From IMG/VR virus record IMGVR_UViG_3300041955_000060, positions 1 to 46,501 of that record: DNA of 46,501 nt, one strand, 5' to 3'. The translations under genes and the position numbers were made by a program. Below, piece by piece: positions 6,861 through 14,606 of this stretch (positions are counted from its first letter, which is position 1; each line of letters begins with the position of its first letter). The stretch is from a virus. Under the pieces are notes generated by a model, which did no database searches, had not been told where the DNA came from, and worked only from the letters and a program-made list of their open reading frames with translations.

Positions 6861-7402
6861 CGATTCCTCGCTATCGCCCACACCATTATCGGGGCATCGG
6901 GTTCATTGTACTGAGCCAACTGATACAAGTCTTTGTCTCTGTTGTTCATCTGCCATCCGAACACTGCCTTAACCGCCGACTTGTTACCCCAGCTACCAAT
7001 CATGACTTCCTGATAGTTTCTGAACAAGTACTCCAGCCCTCGCGGCATAAATCGCCAGTAGTCAGCCGGCATATCATGCGGCGGGAACAAACACACTGTC
7101 GTTACTACTGCGTAGCCTTCCGGCTTGAGCATTTTTTGCATGTTCTCCACCGCCACCCACGGCGCTTCGACGTGCTCCAACACTTGATTAGCAAACACCA
7201 GCCCGTAGCCAGTTCCATACGGCCTGACCGTATCATAGTTGCAAATGTCAATCTCTGGATACCACGCCTCCCTCACATCCTGAAACCCGAACTCTGTCCG
7301 CAGCTCGATTCCCGATATCTCGAATGCCCTGACTCCTTGCCTTGCCTCCAAGAACGGCCTCAGTGACTCGTACATTGCCGCCCGGTATACGTCTGCCGTC
7401 AT
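6857..7402 (-). CDS. Class I SAM-dependent methyltransferase (Methyltransf_11-like)
   Basis: 181 residues with a shortened N-terminal SAM region; the clearest motif is VFANQVLEHVEAP, the post-II segment of Methyltransf_11, followed by ML+PEGYAVV. The glycine-rich motif I is poor (FEISGIE), so cofactor binding should be checked. The start at 7402 couples to the upstream stop by ATGA; an alternative ATG at 7414 would overlap more. It is the middle gene of three consecutive methyltransferases. Confidence 0.7.
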   Translation of the reverse strand: MTADVYRAAMYESLRPFLEARQGVRAFEISGIELRTEFGFQDVREAWYPEIDICNYDTVRPYGTGYGLVFANQVLEHVEAPWVAVENMQKMLKPEGYAVVTTVCLFPPHDMPADYWRFMPRGLEYLFRNYQEVMIGSWGNKSAVKAVFGWQMNNRDKDLYQLAQYNEPDAPIMVWAIARNR

Positions 7403-8052
7403 GTTCTCTTCCAACCGAACGCCATATGAAACTCCCTCGGCCCTTCGAAACTACCACGAACGAACTGTCCGTTGAAATACTGAACGATGTCGTCTCGATA
7501 CTCAAAGCCCTCGCGGCTGAATATCTCAATCCACTCTGGCTTCAGTATCCGCGTCACATGCAAATCGTGCCCATCTTGAATCGATTCCCCAACTGTCGTG
7601 CTCGCTATAAAGAACCCCGCCGGTGCCAGATGCTTACGAATGTTCTCGAACAACCCACGATGCTTTTCAACCGGGATGTGCTCCAGCAGCTCCCATGCTG
7701 TTATCGCTCCAAACTTTATCGGTATGTCCGTCTCTCCCCAGTACAACTGAAACGGCTCGGTCACATCGCACGTAAACAGATTCTCCGGTATCCTCGCCCA
7801 TGCCACCCTCTTAGCCTTTTGCGAGAAATCGCTGCCTTCCAGTCCGACTGCCCTCTGCCCGTCCTTAAGACAGTCCTCTACGAACCCACCGCCCGCACAT
7901 CCCAAATCCAAGATAGGCGTCCACTTTATGAGCGGATACAGCTTCTCATTGAACGCCTGATTCCGCGAGCAATCTTGCTTCGTGCCAAGCGGATACAAGT
8001 AGTCCAACGAGTCCGTCGCCAGTAACTTCGTACACTCCAGCCGAATGTGCAT
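7399..8052 (-). CDS. Class I SAM-dependent methyltransferase
   Basis: 217 residues. Motif I is ILDLGCAGGGF, the acidic end of strand 2 is LEGSDFS, and AWELLEHIP is a typical post-II segment. It resembles Methyltransf_23 enzymes acting on small molecules or glycans. It starts after a 13-nt gap from the previous gene. With the next two methyltransferases and the GT2-like gene it forms an ATGA-linked block (8052-5599) with a likely role in decorating a glycan. Confidence 0.8.
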   Translation of the reverse strand: MHIRLECTKLLATDSLDYLYPLGTKQDCSRNQAFNEKLYPLIKWTPILDLGCAGGGFVEDCLKDGQRAVGLEGSDFSQKAKRVAWARIPENLFTCDVTEPFQLYWGETDIPIKFGAITAWELLEHIPVEKHRGLFENIRKHLAPAGFFIASTTVGESIQDGHDLHVTRILKPEWIEIFSREGFEYRDDIVQYFNGQFVRGSFEGPREFHMAFGWKRT

Positions 8053-8065
8053 TTAGCCTACCCCA

Positions 8066-8308
8066 TCACGTTACAGGTGTCCCGATAGGGGTTGCGAGGC
8101 CCGGAAGCGTAGGCGGGCCGTTTCCGCTAATCTGGCGGGTATGCCCCGATGTCAGCTGGAACCCCTCCCGCCGCCTGCTCGGAGGCGTAGGCCGCTTCCA
8201 GCCGTTCAAGTCACAGGGGCCTTTATGCCCATACCGCCTGCGACATACCTCTTTCGGCAGCTTCTTCGGGTCGCCCATGACAAACCGACACATCCTTGTT
8301 GCTTTCAT
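8066..8308 (-). CDS. Hypothetical protein with ISGNG C-terminal motif
   Basis: 80 residues: a Cys/Arg/Lys-rich first half (CRFVMGDPKK, CRRRYGHKGPC) and a Pro/Gly-rich tail containing ISGNG and ATPIGTP. The C, C, H, C residues of the first half could bind zinc. The DNA of the tail (8069-8132) resembles 38119-38182 downstream of the tail tube gene. The start couples to the previous gene by ATGA. Function unknown. Confidence 0.6.
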   Translation of the reverse strand: MKATRMCRFVMGDPKKLPKEVCRRRYGHKGPCDLNGWKRPTPPSRRREGFQLTSGHTRQISGNGPPTLPGLATPIGTPVT

Positions 8309-8460
8309 TGCTTTTGCCTCTTCAATACGATTTCTTCGCCATAGCCAAGCTCATAAGACTCGATTACTGGCGAACCGTTCCGCCGCACTTCAATCATGTC
8401 TCCGTCTTCTCCCAATGCTATCGTCTCGTACCGAATCCCGAACTTCTTACCCGCTCCCAT
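8305..8460 (-). CDS. Small hypothetical protein, 51 aa
   Basis: 51 residues, beta-rich and acidic in the middle, basic at the C-terminus. It starts inside the last 14 nt of the sequon-rich protein gene and ends with an ATGA overlap to the next gene. No family recognised. Confidence 0.55.
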   Translation of the reverse strand: MGAGKKFGIRYETIALGEDGDMIEVRRNGSPVIESYELGYGEEIVLKRQKQ

Positions 8461-9067
8461 ATCCCACCGTCACATCCAACGAATATGTTCCCGGCCAATA
8501 CGGCACCCCAATCAACGCCGTGACTGCCACGCTGTCCTCAGGATACACCCAAGACGTATACAAAAGTAGCGTCCACGGGCTGTTTACCGACACGTTAAAC
8601 CCGTCCCAGCAACTACACTTGACGTGATATGTCGCCACGTTGAACTGCAGCCATGTCACTGTCCCAATCGGGAGCGAGTAGTTCTCATGGGTCGTCACCG
8701 TGAAGTTCTGCCCCAGAGCCGCCGCGCTGTAGTTCACCCAAACATACGTGACGTTGACGACTGGAACCAACTCTACGATAGTCGTGTTCACGTACTCTGT
8801 CGAGTTGCGATAGATAACATGCGTTGTATTCACCGTGGTGTTCACCCAGCTCGTGCTGTTGTGCCAGTACGCCTTCGTTACGTTTTCAGTAACGTTGCGG
8901 TATATCGTGCTGTTGTGCTCTACAGTCGCGTTGTTCCACACTGTTTGAGTCGGATACGTCGCTGACCCGCCGTGAGGCTGTTCGGCCACGTACAGCCCAA
9001 TACCACTCAATAGCAGCGCGATAGCCAATAGCACGGCCACTGTCGCCTTGAACCCTCTCTCCGTCAT
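8447..9067 (-). CDS. Membrane-anchored protein rich in N-glycosylation sequons
   Basis: 206 residues. A hydrophobic helix at about residues 8-27 acts as signal anchor, and the remainder would be outside the cell. It holds 14 N-x-S/T sequons, most between residues 45 and 140, in irregular repeats such as YRNxTExVNTT. No enzyme motif is visible. Archaea N-glycosylate these sites, so the exposed part could be densely glycosylated. The nearby glycosyltransferase and methyltransferase genes make a link with glycan decoration attractive. It may be a host-surface protein made during infection or a virion spike. The start couples to the upstream zinc protein by ATGA. Confidence 0.75.
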   Translation of the reverse strand: MTERGFKATVAVLLAIALLLSGIGLYVAEQPHGGSATYPTQTVWNNATVEHNSTIYRNVTENVTKAYWHNSTSWVNTTVNTTHVIYRNSTEYVNTTIVELVPVVNVTYVWVNYSAAALGQNFTVTTHENYSLPIGTVTWLQFNVATYHVKCSCWDGFNVSVNSPWTLLLYTSWVYPEDSVAVTALIGVPYWPGTYSLDVTVGYGSG

Positions 9068-9189
9068 TCTTTTACCTCAATCATTCCAGTGCCGTGACAC
9101 TCCGGACAGTTCAGGTCCCGTGGCTTCCCGCCCTTAAACCCGAGATGCCCGCCGGAACACGTTGGGCAGGGCTTCCAAACCGTCGTCAT
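9064..9189 (-). CDS. Small DnaJ-type zinc-finger protein, 41 aa
   Basis: Two CxxCxG-type motifs, CPTCSGG and CPECHGTG, in 41 residues: the fold of the DnaJ central zinc finger without J domain. ATGA overlaps join it to both neighbours. Small stand-alone CxxCxG proteins are frequent in tailed viruses; role unknown. Confidence 0.65.
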   Translation of the reverse strand: MTTVWKPCPTCSGGHLGFKGGKPRDLNCPECHGTGMIEVKE

Positions 9190-9305
9190 ACTGGATGACT
9201 CACCCAACCGTTCTCGTGCCGAATCTCAAACGTTCCGTGCTTCAAGACTTGCTTGCCTTCAACTACCTCGCTGGATGTCCAACTGCAAACAACTACGTTC
9301 GTCAT
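9186..9305 (-). CDS. Small hypothetical protein, 39 aa
   Basis: 39 residues with a single Cys and a beta-like pattern (VVVCSWTS, then FEIRHENGW). It overlaps both neighbours as ATGA. Evidence is positional only. Confidence 0.5.
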   Translation of the reverse strand: MTNVVVCSWTSSEVVEGKQVLKHGTFEIRHENGWVSHPV

Positions 9306-9478
9306 TCCGCCGTCTCCACGAACACCCTGATGTCGTCAACGTGCGCCAAAATCAGCTTGGCCTTTTTCTTGCCAAAGCTGAAACGCCGTTCGACTCCATT
9401 GGCGTCCTTGTATACCAACGCGATGACTGGGTGCTCCTTGAACGTCGTTACTTCCGCTCGCGTCGCTTCGTCTGGCAT
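9302..9478 (-). CDS. Small hypothetical protein, 58 aa
   Basis: 58 residues. A central RRFSFGKKKAKLILAH segment is strongly basic between acidic ends. It starts 19 nt after the membrane-protein stop and is coupled downstream by ATGA. The pattern could be a small beta-hairpin plus helix; no family recognised. Confidence 0.55.
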   Translation of the reverse strand: MPDEATRAEVTTFKEHPVIALVYKDANGVERRFSFGKKKAKLILAHVDDIRVFVETAE

Positions 9479-9496
9479 GGTTTTCCAGTTCCCTTC

Positions 9497-9898
9497 CTAC
9501 GGCTTCTTAGCGAAGTACACCTTGCCCGCTGCAGTCACCTGTTGCAGGACGTAGGCCACTACGATTGCCGCCGTTGCAAGAGCTGTTGCAGTCGTGTACG
9601 CAGTCTGTTGGAGCAGATACTCAAGCCCAACCAGCACGCCACCCGCTACGATGTACAAAAACGCCTTGAGCGTAATCGTCGCAGTCGTTGGCACCGCCGG
9701 GTTCTCGTACAGAGTTGCAAACTCTACAATCCCTGTCAGAAGCGCGCCAACCCCAATCCCATAGCCAATCGTTGTGAAGCCACTCAGATACGAAATCCCT
9801 GCCCCGAGTGCCCCCAAAATGGCCGTCAACAGGACAACCGATAGGGCCGTGCTTCCACTAATCGCCGCTCTCACATTGCGTCTCAGTCGCCCGAACAT
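9497..9898 (-). CDS. Membrane protein with four predicted TM segments, possible holin-like
   Basis: 133 residues with hydrophobic segments at about 16-40, 44-62, 78-95 and 103-122 and a basic C-terminus (KVYFAKKP). A TATA box at 9921-9928 has its centre about 27 nt from the ATG, so a leaderless transcript is likely. Size and topology would suit a holin or a small membrane channel, but there is no diagnostic motif. It heads the 9898-5048 group of surface-related genes. Confidence 0.65.
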   Translation of the reverse strand: MFGRLRRNVRAAISGSTALSVVLLTAILGALGAGISYLSGFTTIGYGIGVGALLTGIVEFATLYENPAVPTTATITLKAFLYIVAGGVLVGLEYLLQQTAYTTATALATAAIVVAYVLQQVTAAGKVYFAKKP

Positions 9899-9900
9899 AC

Positions 9901-10734
9901 CTATCCTAAGGAAGAGACAGTATTTATAGCTTCGGGTGCCACCCCGAACTTGAACAGCCCGCCCAATCCGAGCTTCCTGAGTCTGGAGTGCATATCCGCG
10001 TGCTCTTCCATGATTCCGCGCTCTATCTGCCCTGCGTGAGCTATATCCAACCCCTCTACGACGGCTGCTTCAGCCCCTTCTACATCCATTTTTAGCACTA
10101 CAGGCTCCCCATCAAAAAAGTCTAACAGCTCGTTAAGCGATATAGTCTCTACCTCCGCGCCGGGCACCGTCTTATACATCCCGGGATTGCTGCCCCGCTG
10201 GAGGCCAACCTTGCTGTTGCCCTCTTTGGCTACCGCCCGGTGTAGCACGTAGACGCTCTTCAGCCTATTGTGCCCCACATTCCGCTGAGCCAACCATGCC
10301 GACTCCTTATCCGCCTCAACCGCCAAGACCTTCTTAGCTCCCTGAATAGCGAACCAGACTGTCGAATCGCCCGAACAAGCCCCGATGTCCAGAACGTTCT
10401 TACCACGCACTGGCAGCAAGTCTCGATACTCGCCATCCTCAATTATCGACCTGACACCCCACACGTCCCCGCTACCATCCCCCCTTGCCTCGAACATCAC
10501 GTTACGGCCGTCCAAAAGGATGTTCTCGCTCCACACTGTAATCTTCCACCCGCGTGACTTCAAGTACACCAGACTATCTACCTCATTGAATCCGCCATCC
10601 CGAGTCAATATCACCCCATTCTTCAGCACCAACATTGGCACGTATTCGGCCCCGTAAACCTCGTCTGCGTTGAGCAACACCTGCTCGTAGAGCTGCCTAC
10701 TCACCTTGCTTTTGCTTCCCAGCACATCTCTCAT
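9901..10734 (-). CDS. FkbM-family methyltransferase
   Basis: 277 residues. The SAM motif is VLDIGACSGDSTVWF, followed by VLAVEADKESAW, and a late VVLKMDVEGAEAAVVEG segment is the hallmark of FkbM methyltransferases. Members O-methylate sugars and other small molecules. The start is ATG 10734, overlapping the terminase stop as ATGA; a GTG/ATG slightly upstream is less likely. The N-terminal 100 residues do not match the catalytic core. It bridges the packaging gene and the surface-modification block. Confidence 0.85.
   Translation of the reverse strand: MRDVLGSKSKVSRQLYEQVLLNADEVYGAEYVPMLVLKNGVILTRDGGFNEVDSLVYLKSRGWKITVWSENILLDGRNVMFEARGDGSGDVWGVRSIIEDGEYRDLLPVRGKNVLDIGACSGDSTVWFAIQGAKKVLAVEADKESAWLAQRNVGHNRLKSVYVLHRAVAKEGNSKVGLQRGSNPGMYKTVPGAEVETISLNELLDFFDGEPVVLKMDVEGAEAAVVEGLDIAHAGQIERGIMEEHADMHSRLRKLGLGGLFKFGVAPEAINTVSSLG
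9921..9932 (-). promoter_or_regulatory. TATA/BRE promoter of the surface-gene operon
   Basis: On the minus strand AAGC is followed by TATAAATA (9921-9928). The TATA centre lies about 27 nt from ATG 9898, the spacing expected when transcription starts at the start codon. Confidence 0.7.
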
Positions 10735-12104
10735 ATGCCCCACGCTGACCAGCTAACGGGCCGCCGGTCCAAAGCCATCCGCCGTATCGGGTTCAACTGG
10801 ATGCCCTCGCCAAAGGTGTCCCACACCAAGTCCCCCTCACCACAGAAACACAGCGCCAATGCGTCCACACAGTCGTCATGGCCCCCGCCCTTCACGATAT
10901 GATACGAACCGTCGCTGGACTGCTTGGCCGTATAGTTACCGAACTGCCCGGCCAACTTCCTGTCTTCCCCGCTGATAGTCAGCCGACGCTGTTCCAACCC
11001 CAGCTTCAAGTTGCTATACATTCTATTGCGGGTCGCCACCGTGAATACTACGCCTGTAACACTAACGTTGCGCTCCCTAACGATGTCCAGAGCCCCTACC
11101 CCCAGCCCTGTCGCGTCCACGTAAATCTTCATGTCAGGATACTGCCCAGCCAGCTCCACTATCCGCCCAGCCGTCTCAGTAATCAAATTGTGCCCGTGCG
11201 TCTCCAGCCACAGCAACTTGTAGTGGTTGTCCGTCGTTATCGAACAAATAGCGATAGCCGTCTCGTCGCTTCCAGCCCGTGCCACGTCTACCCCCATCAC
11301 CAGCTTAGCCCCGACTGGCAGCGTTGTCGGCAATCCATACTGATAGTCGTCCATCGCTGGGACAACCAACGAATAAGGGAAATACGAATTGCTGTCCGCA
11401 ATGAACTCCGCCTCGAACTCCTGCTGATACTGGTCGATAGTCATCGTCTCCTTCATCTCCTGCAAGAATCGCGGGTCGATGAATGGGCTATCCGCCGAAC
11501 GAATCTTGAAGACATCCCACTCCTTGTCCTTCTCTTTCTTCAGCTCCGTAAGCCGATACTGATTATAGAAGAAGCCACGCTTACCGTAGGGCGTCCCACT
11601 CATTACCAACTGCTCCCCACGCACCGCCATACTCGGCCTAATCGCAAGGAACACCGCATCAGGAATCAACGCCGCCTCATCGAAGATAATCATGCTTGCC
11701 GCGAAACCACGGATGCTCGCCCCCTCATGCCCCGCCGGGAGACAGTGAATCCGCGAACCCGAATCGAACTCTGCATTCGACATTGTGAGCCGCCGTGTGT
11801 GCTGCTTGATGAACTCATTGAACGTACAGAAGTCGTAAATCTTGTCGAACATCAGCCCTGCCTGTCGTTGTGTGGGGGCCACAATCAAAATCTCCTGATT
11901 CTTACGTGTGAGCGCCCGATGCAACGCCTTGGCCGCCAGCGTCGTCGTCTTGCCGCACTGCCGCCCCCAGATAACTATGCTGTTCTTCTCGCTCTCCAAC
12001 AGCTCCGCCTGATACCTTGTCGGCTTTAGGCCGAGGATGGCGTAACTAAACAGTGTCGGACTTGACAGCTTCTTCTTCAGTTCCTCTGCTGGGTTCTCCA
12101 CCAT
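10731..12104 (-). CDS. terL: Terminase large subunit
   Basis: 457 residues, full length. ATPase: Walker A GRQCGKTT (47-54), Walker B MIIFDE (138-143), motif III SGTP (169-172). RNase H-like nuclease: Asp273 (GVDVARAG), Asp330 (DATGLG) and Asp410/Asp411/Asp414 (HDDCVDA). It packages viral DNA into the prohead and cuts concatemers. The start at 12104 has a near-perfect ribosome site (GGAGGTGA) and lies 59 nt inside the 3' end of the DpdA gene. Such a deep overlap with a strong ribosome site suggests the two proteins are made together. Unusually, capsid genes are not adjacent; surface-modification genes follow. Confidence 0.95.
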   Translation of the reverse strand: MVENPAEELKKKLSSPTLFSYAILGLKPTRYQAELLESEKNSIVIWGRQCGKTTTLAAKALHRALTRKNQEILIVAPTQRQAGLMFDKIYDFCTFNEFIKQHTRRLTMSNAEFDSGSRIHCLPAGHEGASIRGFAASMIIFDEAALIPDAVFLAIRPSMAVRGEQLVMSGTPYGKRGFFYNQYRLTELKKEKDKEWDVFKIRSADSPFIDPRFLQEMKETMTIDQYQQEFEAEFIADSNSYFPYSLVVPAMDDYQYGLPTTLPVGAKLVMGVDVARAGSDETAIAICSITTDNHYKLLWLETHGHNLITETAGRIVELAGQYPDMKIYVDATGLGVGALDIVRERNVSVTGVVFTVATRNRMYSNLKLGLEQRRLTISGEDRKLAGQFGNYTAKQSSDGSYHIVKGGGHDDCVDALALCFCGEGDLVWDTFGEGIQLNPIRRMALDRRPVSWSAWGI

Positions 12105-13683
12105 CCGTCACCTCCTTGGCTTCTATGTCAACTGCTTTAGCCCGCTTTCGAATCTTCTCTACCAGCCTATCGCCGTACTCCGCTTGAACATCCGCTAATA
12201 TCTGCTCTGTGTTCAACGCCATGCCAACTTGAACCCCGTCCTTCGTCATGTTCAGGGCCACTTTCATGCCTGCCCCGGGCATCCCGTACTTCACCCGATA
12301 GAGAAGCTCCATCGCCTTCAGCAAGTCGTTCTCGAACTGACTTACCGCCGAGTCCGTGGCCCCTCCCAGCCGTGCCTCCATGTACGACGCCCGTTGATAC
12401 CGCACGAACTTGTCCGCTATCAAGTCTTCCATCTTGCGGGTAATCTGCTCTTGATTCCGCGTACTCCCGCCCATCTTACGCCATGTCGGGATGAAGAAGC
12501 ATAGTGCGTCCTTCTCGAAGACGGGACACTTGTCGTTCACGATGCAGTTGTTGCACTCCAGCGCACTCTTCTGCAGCTCCCGCGCATACATGCCTGACTT
12601 CAAAGCGTTGAAGCGACTCTTAGCGTAGATTACCTTGCTTCGCCCAAGCCTATCCGTATCTCCTGCCCACATTGGCAGCGGCGTTCCACCCGCGTTGGCC
12701 AAGTCCACTGCCGTCTTGTAACCGGGCTCTTCGTTGTTATTGTCAACCCACTTCTGCAGCTCAATCAAGTTGTAGAAATTCAAAATCCGATACCTGTGCT
12801 CCTTGACAGCCCTCTCCCGCTCCTCCTGCGTGAACAGCTGCATGACAGGCTCCTTCATGATTTGATGCAAAATTATCGGCTTGTGTCGCAAGTCTTCGTG
12901 CCCACTGAGCTTCTTGCCCTTAGCAATGAACAAGCTTGCCTGCTTGCCTGCCTGCAGCCACGATGTCGAATCTACGCTTGTAATCCACTTGCCGTAGCTG
13001 AACAAGTCTGCCGGTGTAAACGCGAACATGTGCACGAAACCGCACTCCGACAACTGTTGCAGAAACAGCCTGTCTCCCGCGTTGTCTTTCGTCCACCCAC
13101 TCCCAAGCCCAAAGTACTTGCAGCCCTTCTCCTTCCACTTACGGGCTGTCTCAATCGTATCCCCAGCATTGCTGTGCATGACGAAGACAATCGGGAGCCC
13201 CTTCGCCAGCCATTCCTCGCGCCATGCGTCTACCTTCTCCTGCCCAACCAGCTTCTGAATATCCAACTCCACCAGCCAGTCGTAGGCGTCTCGATTCTCC
13301 TCCGCCCACTTCATGTAGTTGTGAACGTACTCATCTTCCTTGCCCGTCCACTCCCGAGCCCCTTCGCTTGTTCGGATGTCCCGAGACGAAGCGTTCGCCT
13401 TGCCCTGCTCAGCTACATCATTGTTCAAGAATGAGAACGCCCCGCTATCAATCATCACCTTGCCGCCGTACTTGCTACGGAACTCCTTGAGCTGCTGCCA
13501 TGCCGTAGACTTGCCCTGCATGTGCATGTAGCTCATCATCACCGCCTTCGGCTTGTGTTCCAGAGTCGATTCCTCCAGCTTCACCAAGTCAGGCCAGCTC
13601 GATTCGAAGCCCGAGAAGTACAACGTTACGGCCATATCATACTCACTATCGGCGGAGACTCCTCTGGGTACGTACACCAACAT
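12046..13683 (-). CDS. dpdA: DpdA-like 7-deazaguanine DNA transglycosylase with extra C-terminal Cys/helical domain
   Basis: Numbering is from ATG 13683 (545 aa). The TGT/DpdA signature is YFSGFESSW near the N-terminus, DSGAFSF (about 79-85) and SVDSTSW (about 236-242); the two Asp residues match the catalytic pair. DpdA enzymes exchange guanine in DNA for preQ0 or a derivative. After about residue 365 there is a region outside the TGT fold: Cys377, 380, 386 and 395 (CNNC...DKCP...LC) and a helical segment. This lies where a small terminase subunit is expected and overlaps terL. Start choices: 13683 (GGAG 9 nt upstream), 13752 (better ribosome site, 127-nt overlap) or 13635 (just before the first fold strand). 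FolE, QueE and QueC in the window support the function. Confidence 0.85.
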   Translation of the reverse strand: MLVYVPRGVSADSEYDMAVTLYFSGFESSWPDLVKLEESTLEHKPKAVMMSYMHMQGKSTAWQQLKEFRSKYGGKVMIDSGAFSFLNNDVAEQGKANASSRDIRTSEGAREWTGKEDEYVHNYMKWAEENRDAYDWLVELDIQKLVGQEKVDAWREEWLAKGLPIVFVMHSNAGDTIETARKWKEKGCKYFGLGSGWTKDNAGDRLFLQQLSECGFVHMFAFTPADLFSYGKWITSVDSTSWLQAGKQASLFIAKGKKLSGHEDLRHKPIILHQIMKEPVMQLFTQEERERAVKEHRYRILNFYNLIELQKWVDNNNEEPGYKTAVDLANAGGTPLPMWAGDTDRLGRSKVIYAKSRFNALKSGMYARELQKSALECNNCIVNDKCPVFEKDALCFFIPTWRKMGGSTRNQEQITRKMEDLIADKFVRYQRASYMEARLGGATDSAVSQFENDLLKAMELLYRVKYGMPGAGMKVALNMTKDGVQVGMALNTEQILADVQAEYGDRLVEKIRKRAKAVDIEAKEVTDGGEPSRGTEEEAVKSDTV

Positions 13684-14072
13684 GCGTGCCCGCTCCACGG
13701 TGGGCCGCAACAATACTTGAACGTCTTTGGGTAGCCAACCGGCCTGTGACATCTCACTCCTTTGTCTTCAGCCAAGAGCGGATGCCCGCACCTTGGACAT
13801 GGCGGCCCATTTCCTTTTGCTGCCAGTAGCCGTTCACCCAAAGCATTAGCAATCGGATACAACTCCTCCCGCTCATTAAGCGCCTTGAGAATCTGCCGCA
13901 GCCACCATCCCTGTATGTCCGCAGCCATGTTCCCCATCACCCCGATTATCACTGGAAAGTTGTACTCGCTCCCCAAGTAGCTGTCGCCGAACATAGACTC
14001 TGACTCCAAGAACCTTTTCAGCTCGCTAACCGGGTCCTCATGAATCCTCTGCCTCCACTCCTCGACTGTCAT
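13626..14072 (-). CDS. Hypothetical protein with C-terminal zinc-binding segment
   Basis: 148 residues. The first 85 residues are helical with no recognised fold. The rest has CPRCGHPL, CHR, CCG and HACWC, likely zinc ligands. The last 58 nt overlap the dpdA frame (127 nt if the longest dpdA start is used), so one stretch may code in two frames. It starts directly after the FolE stop (TAGATG). Its place between folE and dpdA suggests a role in base modification, but nothing in the sequence proves this. Confidence 0.65.
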   Translation of the reverse strand: MTVEEWRQRIHEDPVSELKRFLESESMFGDSYLGSEYNFPVIIGVMGNMAADIQGWWLRQILKALNEREELYPIANALGERLLAAKGNGPPCPRCGHPLLAEDKGVRCHRPVGYPKTFKYCCGPPWSGHACWCTYPEESPPIVSMIWP

Positions 14073-14606
14073 CTACTTCAACCCCACCAAAGCCAAGAAC
14101 TCATCCCGCGTTGCCTGCTGCTCGAAAGCTCCCTTGAATAGACTCGTAATCGCCTCCTCGCCCTCGTCTCCAATCCCCCGCATCGTCATACACAAATGCT
14201 TCGATACGATGACTACGATGGCATCCTTAGCCTCTATCAACTCAAGAATCTCCCGCGTCATGCGCTCCTGCGTCTGCGCCTGATACCCACACTTCTCAAC
14301 GATTCGCGGTAGCTTGCTCAACCCGTAGATATTATCACCGGGAATGTAGCCCAAATGCGCTTTTCCTTCGAACGGTAGCAGATGATGCGAACACTCTGCG
14401 TACACTCGGATGTTCCGCACGATTACCATGCCGCCGTAGCGCTCCTCCTGCGGGAACGTTGTGAGCTTGTCGTAGTCATGCTTCCGCCCCCACTCATCGT
14501 AAGCTGCCTTGACCCGTGCCGGGGTGTTCGCGTACTCTTCCTCGCTGAACCGCCAGCCGTAATCTCGTTCGAGTGCTTTCATCACCGCTCGAATCTCATC
14601 CTCCAT
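14073..14606 (-). CDS. folE: GTP cyclohydrolase I (FolE type I)
   Basis: 177 residues. Zinc and catalytic residues are in place: Cys72 with His74/His75 (ECSHHLLPF), Cys139 (HLCMTMRG), and the GLSKLPRIVE and QAQTQERMT segments bind substrate. It makes dihydroneopterin triphosphate from GTP, the first step to preQ0. The start overlaps the endonuclease gene by 11 nt and has GAGGCAGAAG upstream. With QueE, QueC and DpdA in the window, its product most likely feeds DNA modification rather than folate. Confidence 0.93.
   Translation of the reverse strand: MEDEIRAVMKALERDYGWRFSEEEYANTPARVKAAYDEWGRKHDYDKLTTFPQEERYGGMVIVRNIRVYAECSHHLLPFEGKAHLGYIPGDNIYGLSKLPRIVEKCGYQAQTQERMTREILELIEAKDAIVVIVSKHLCMTMRGIGDEGEEAITSLFKGAFEQQATRDEFLALVGLK

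Noticed and set aside
9497-9898. Definite holin
   Set aside because: Hydrophobic segments alone cannot separate a holin from other small membrane proteins, and no lysin is clearly adjacent.
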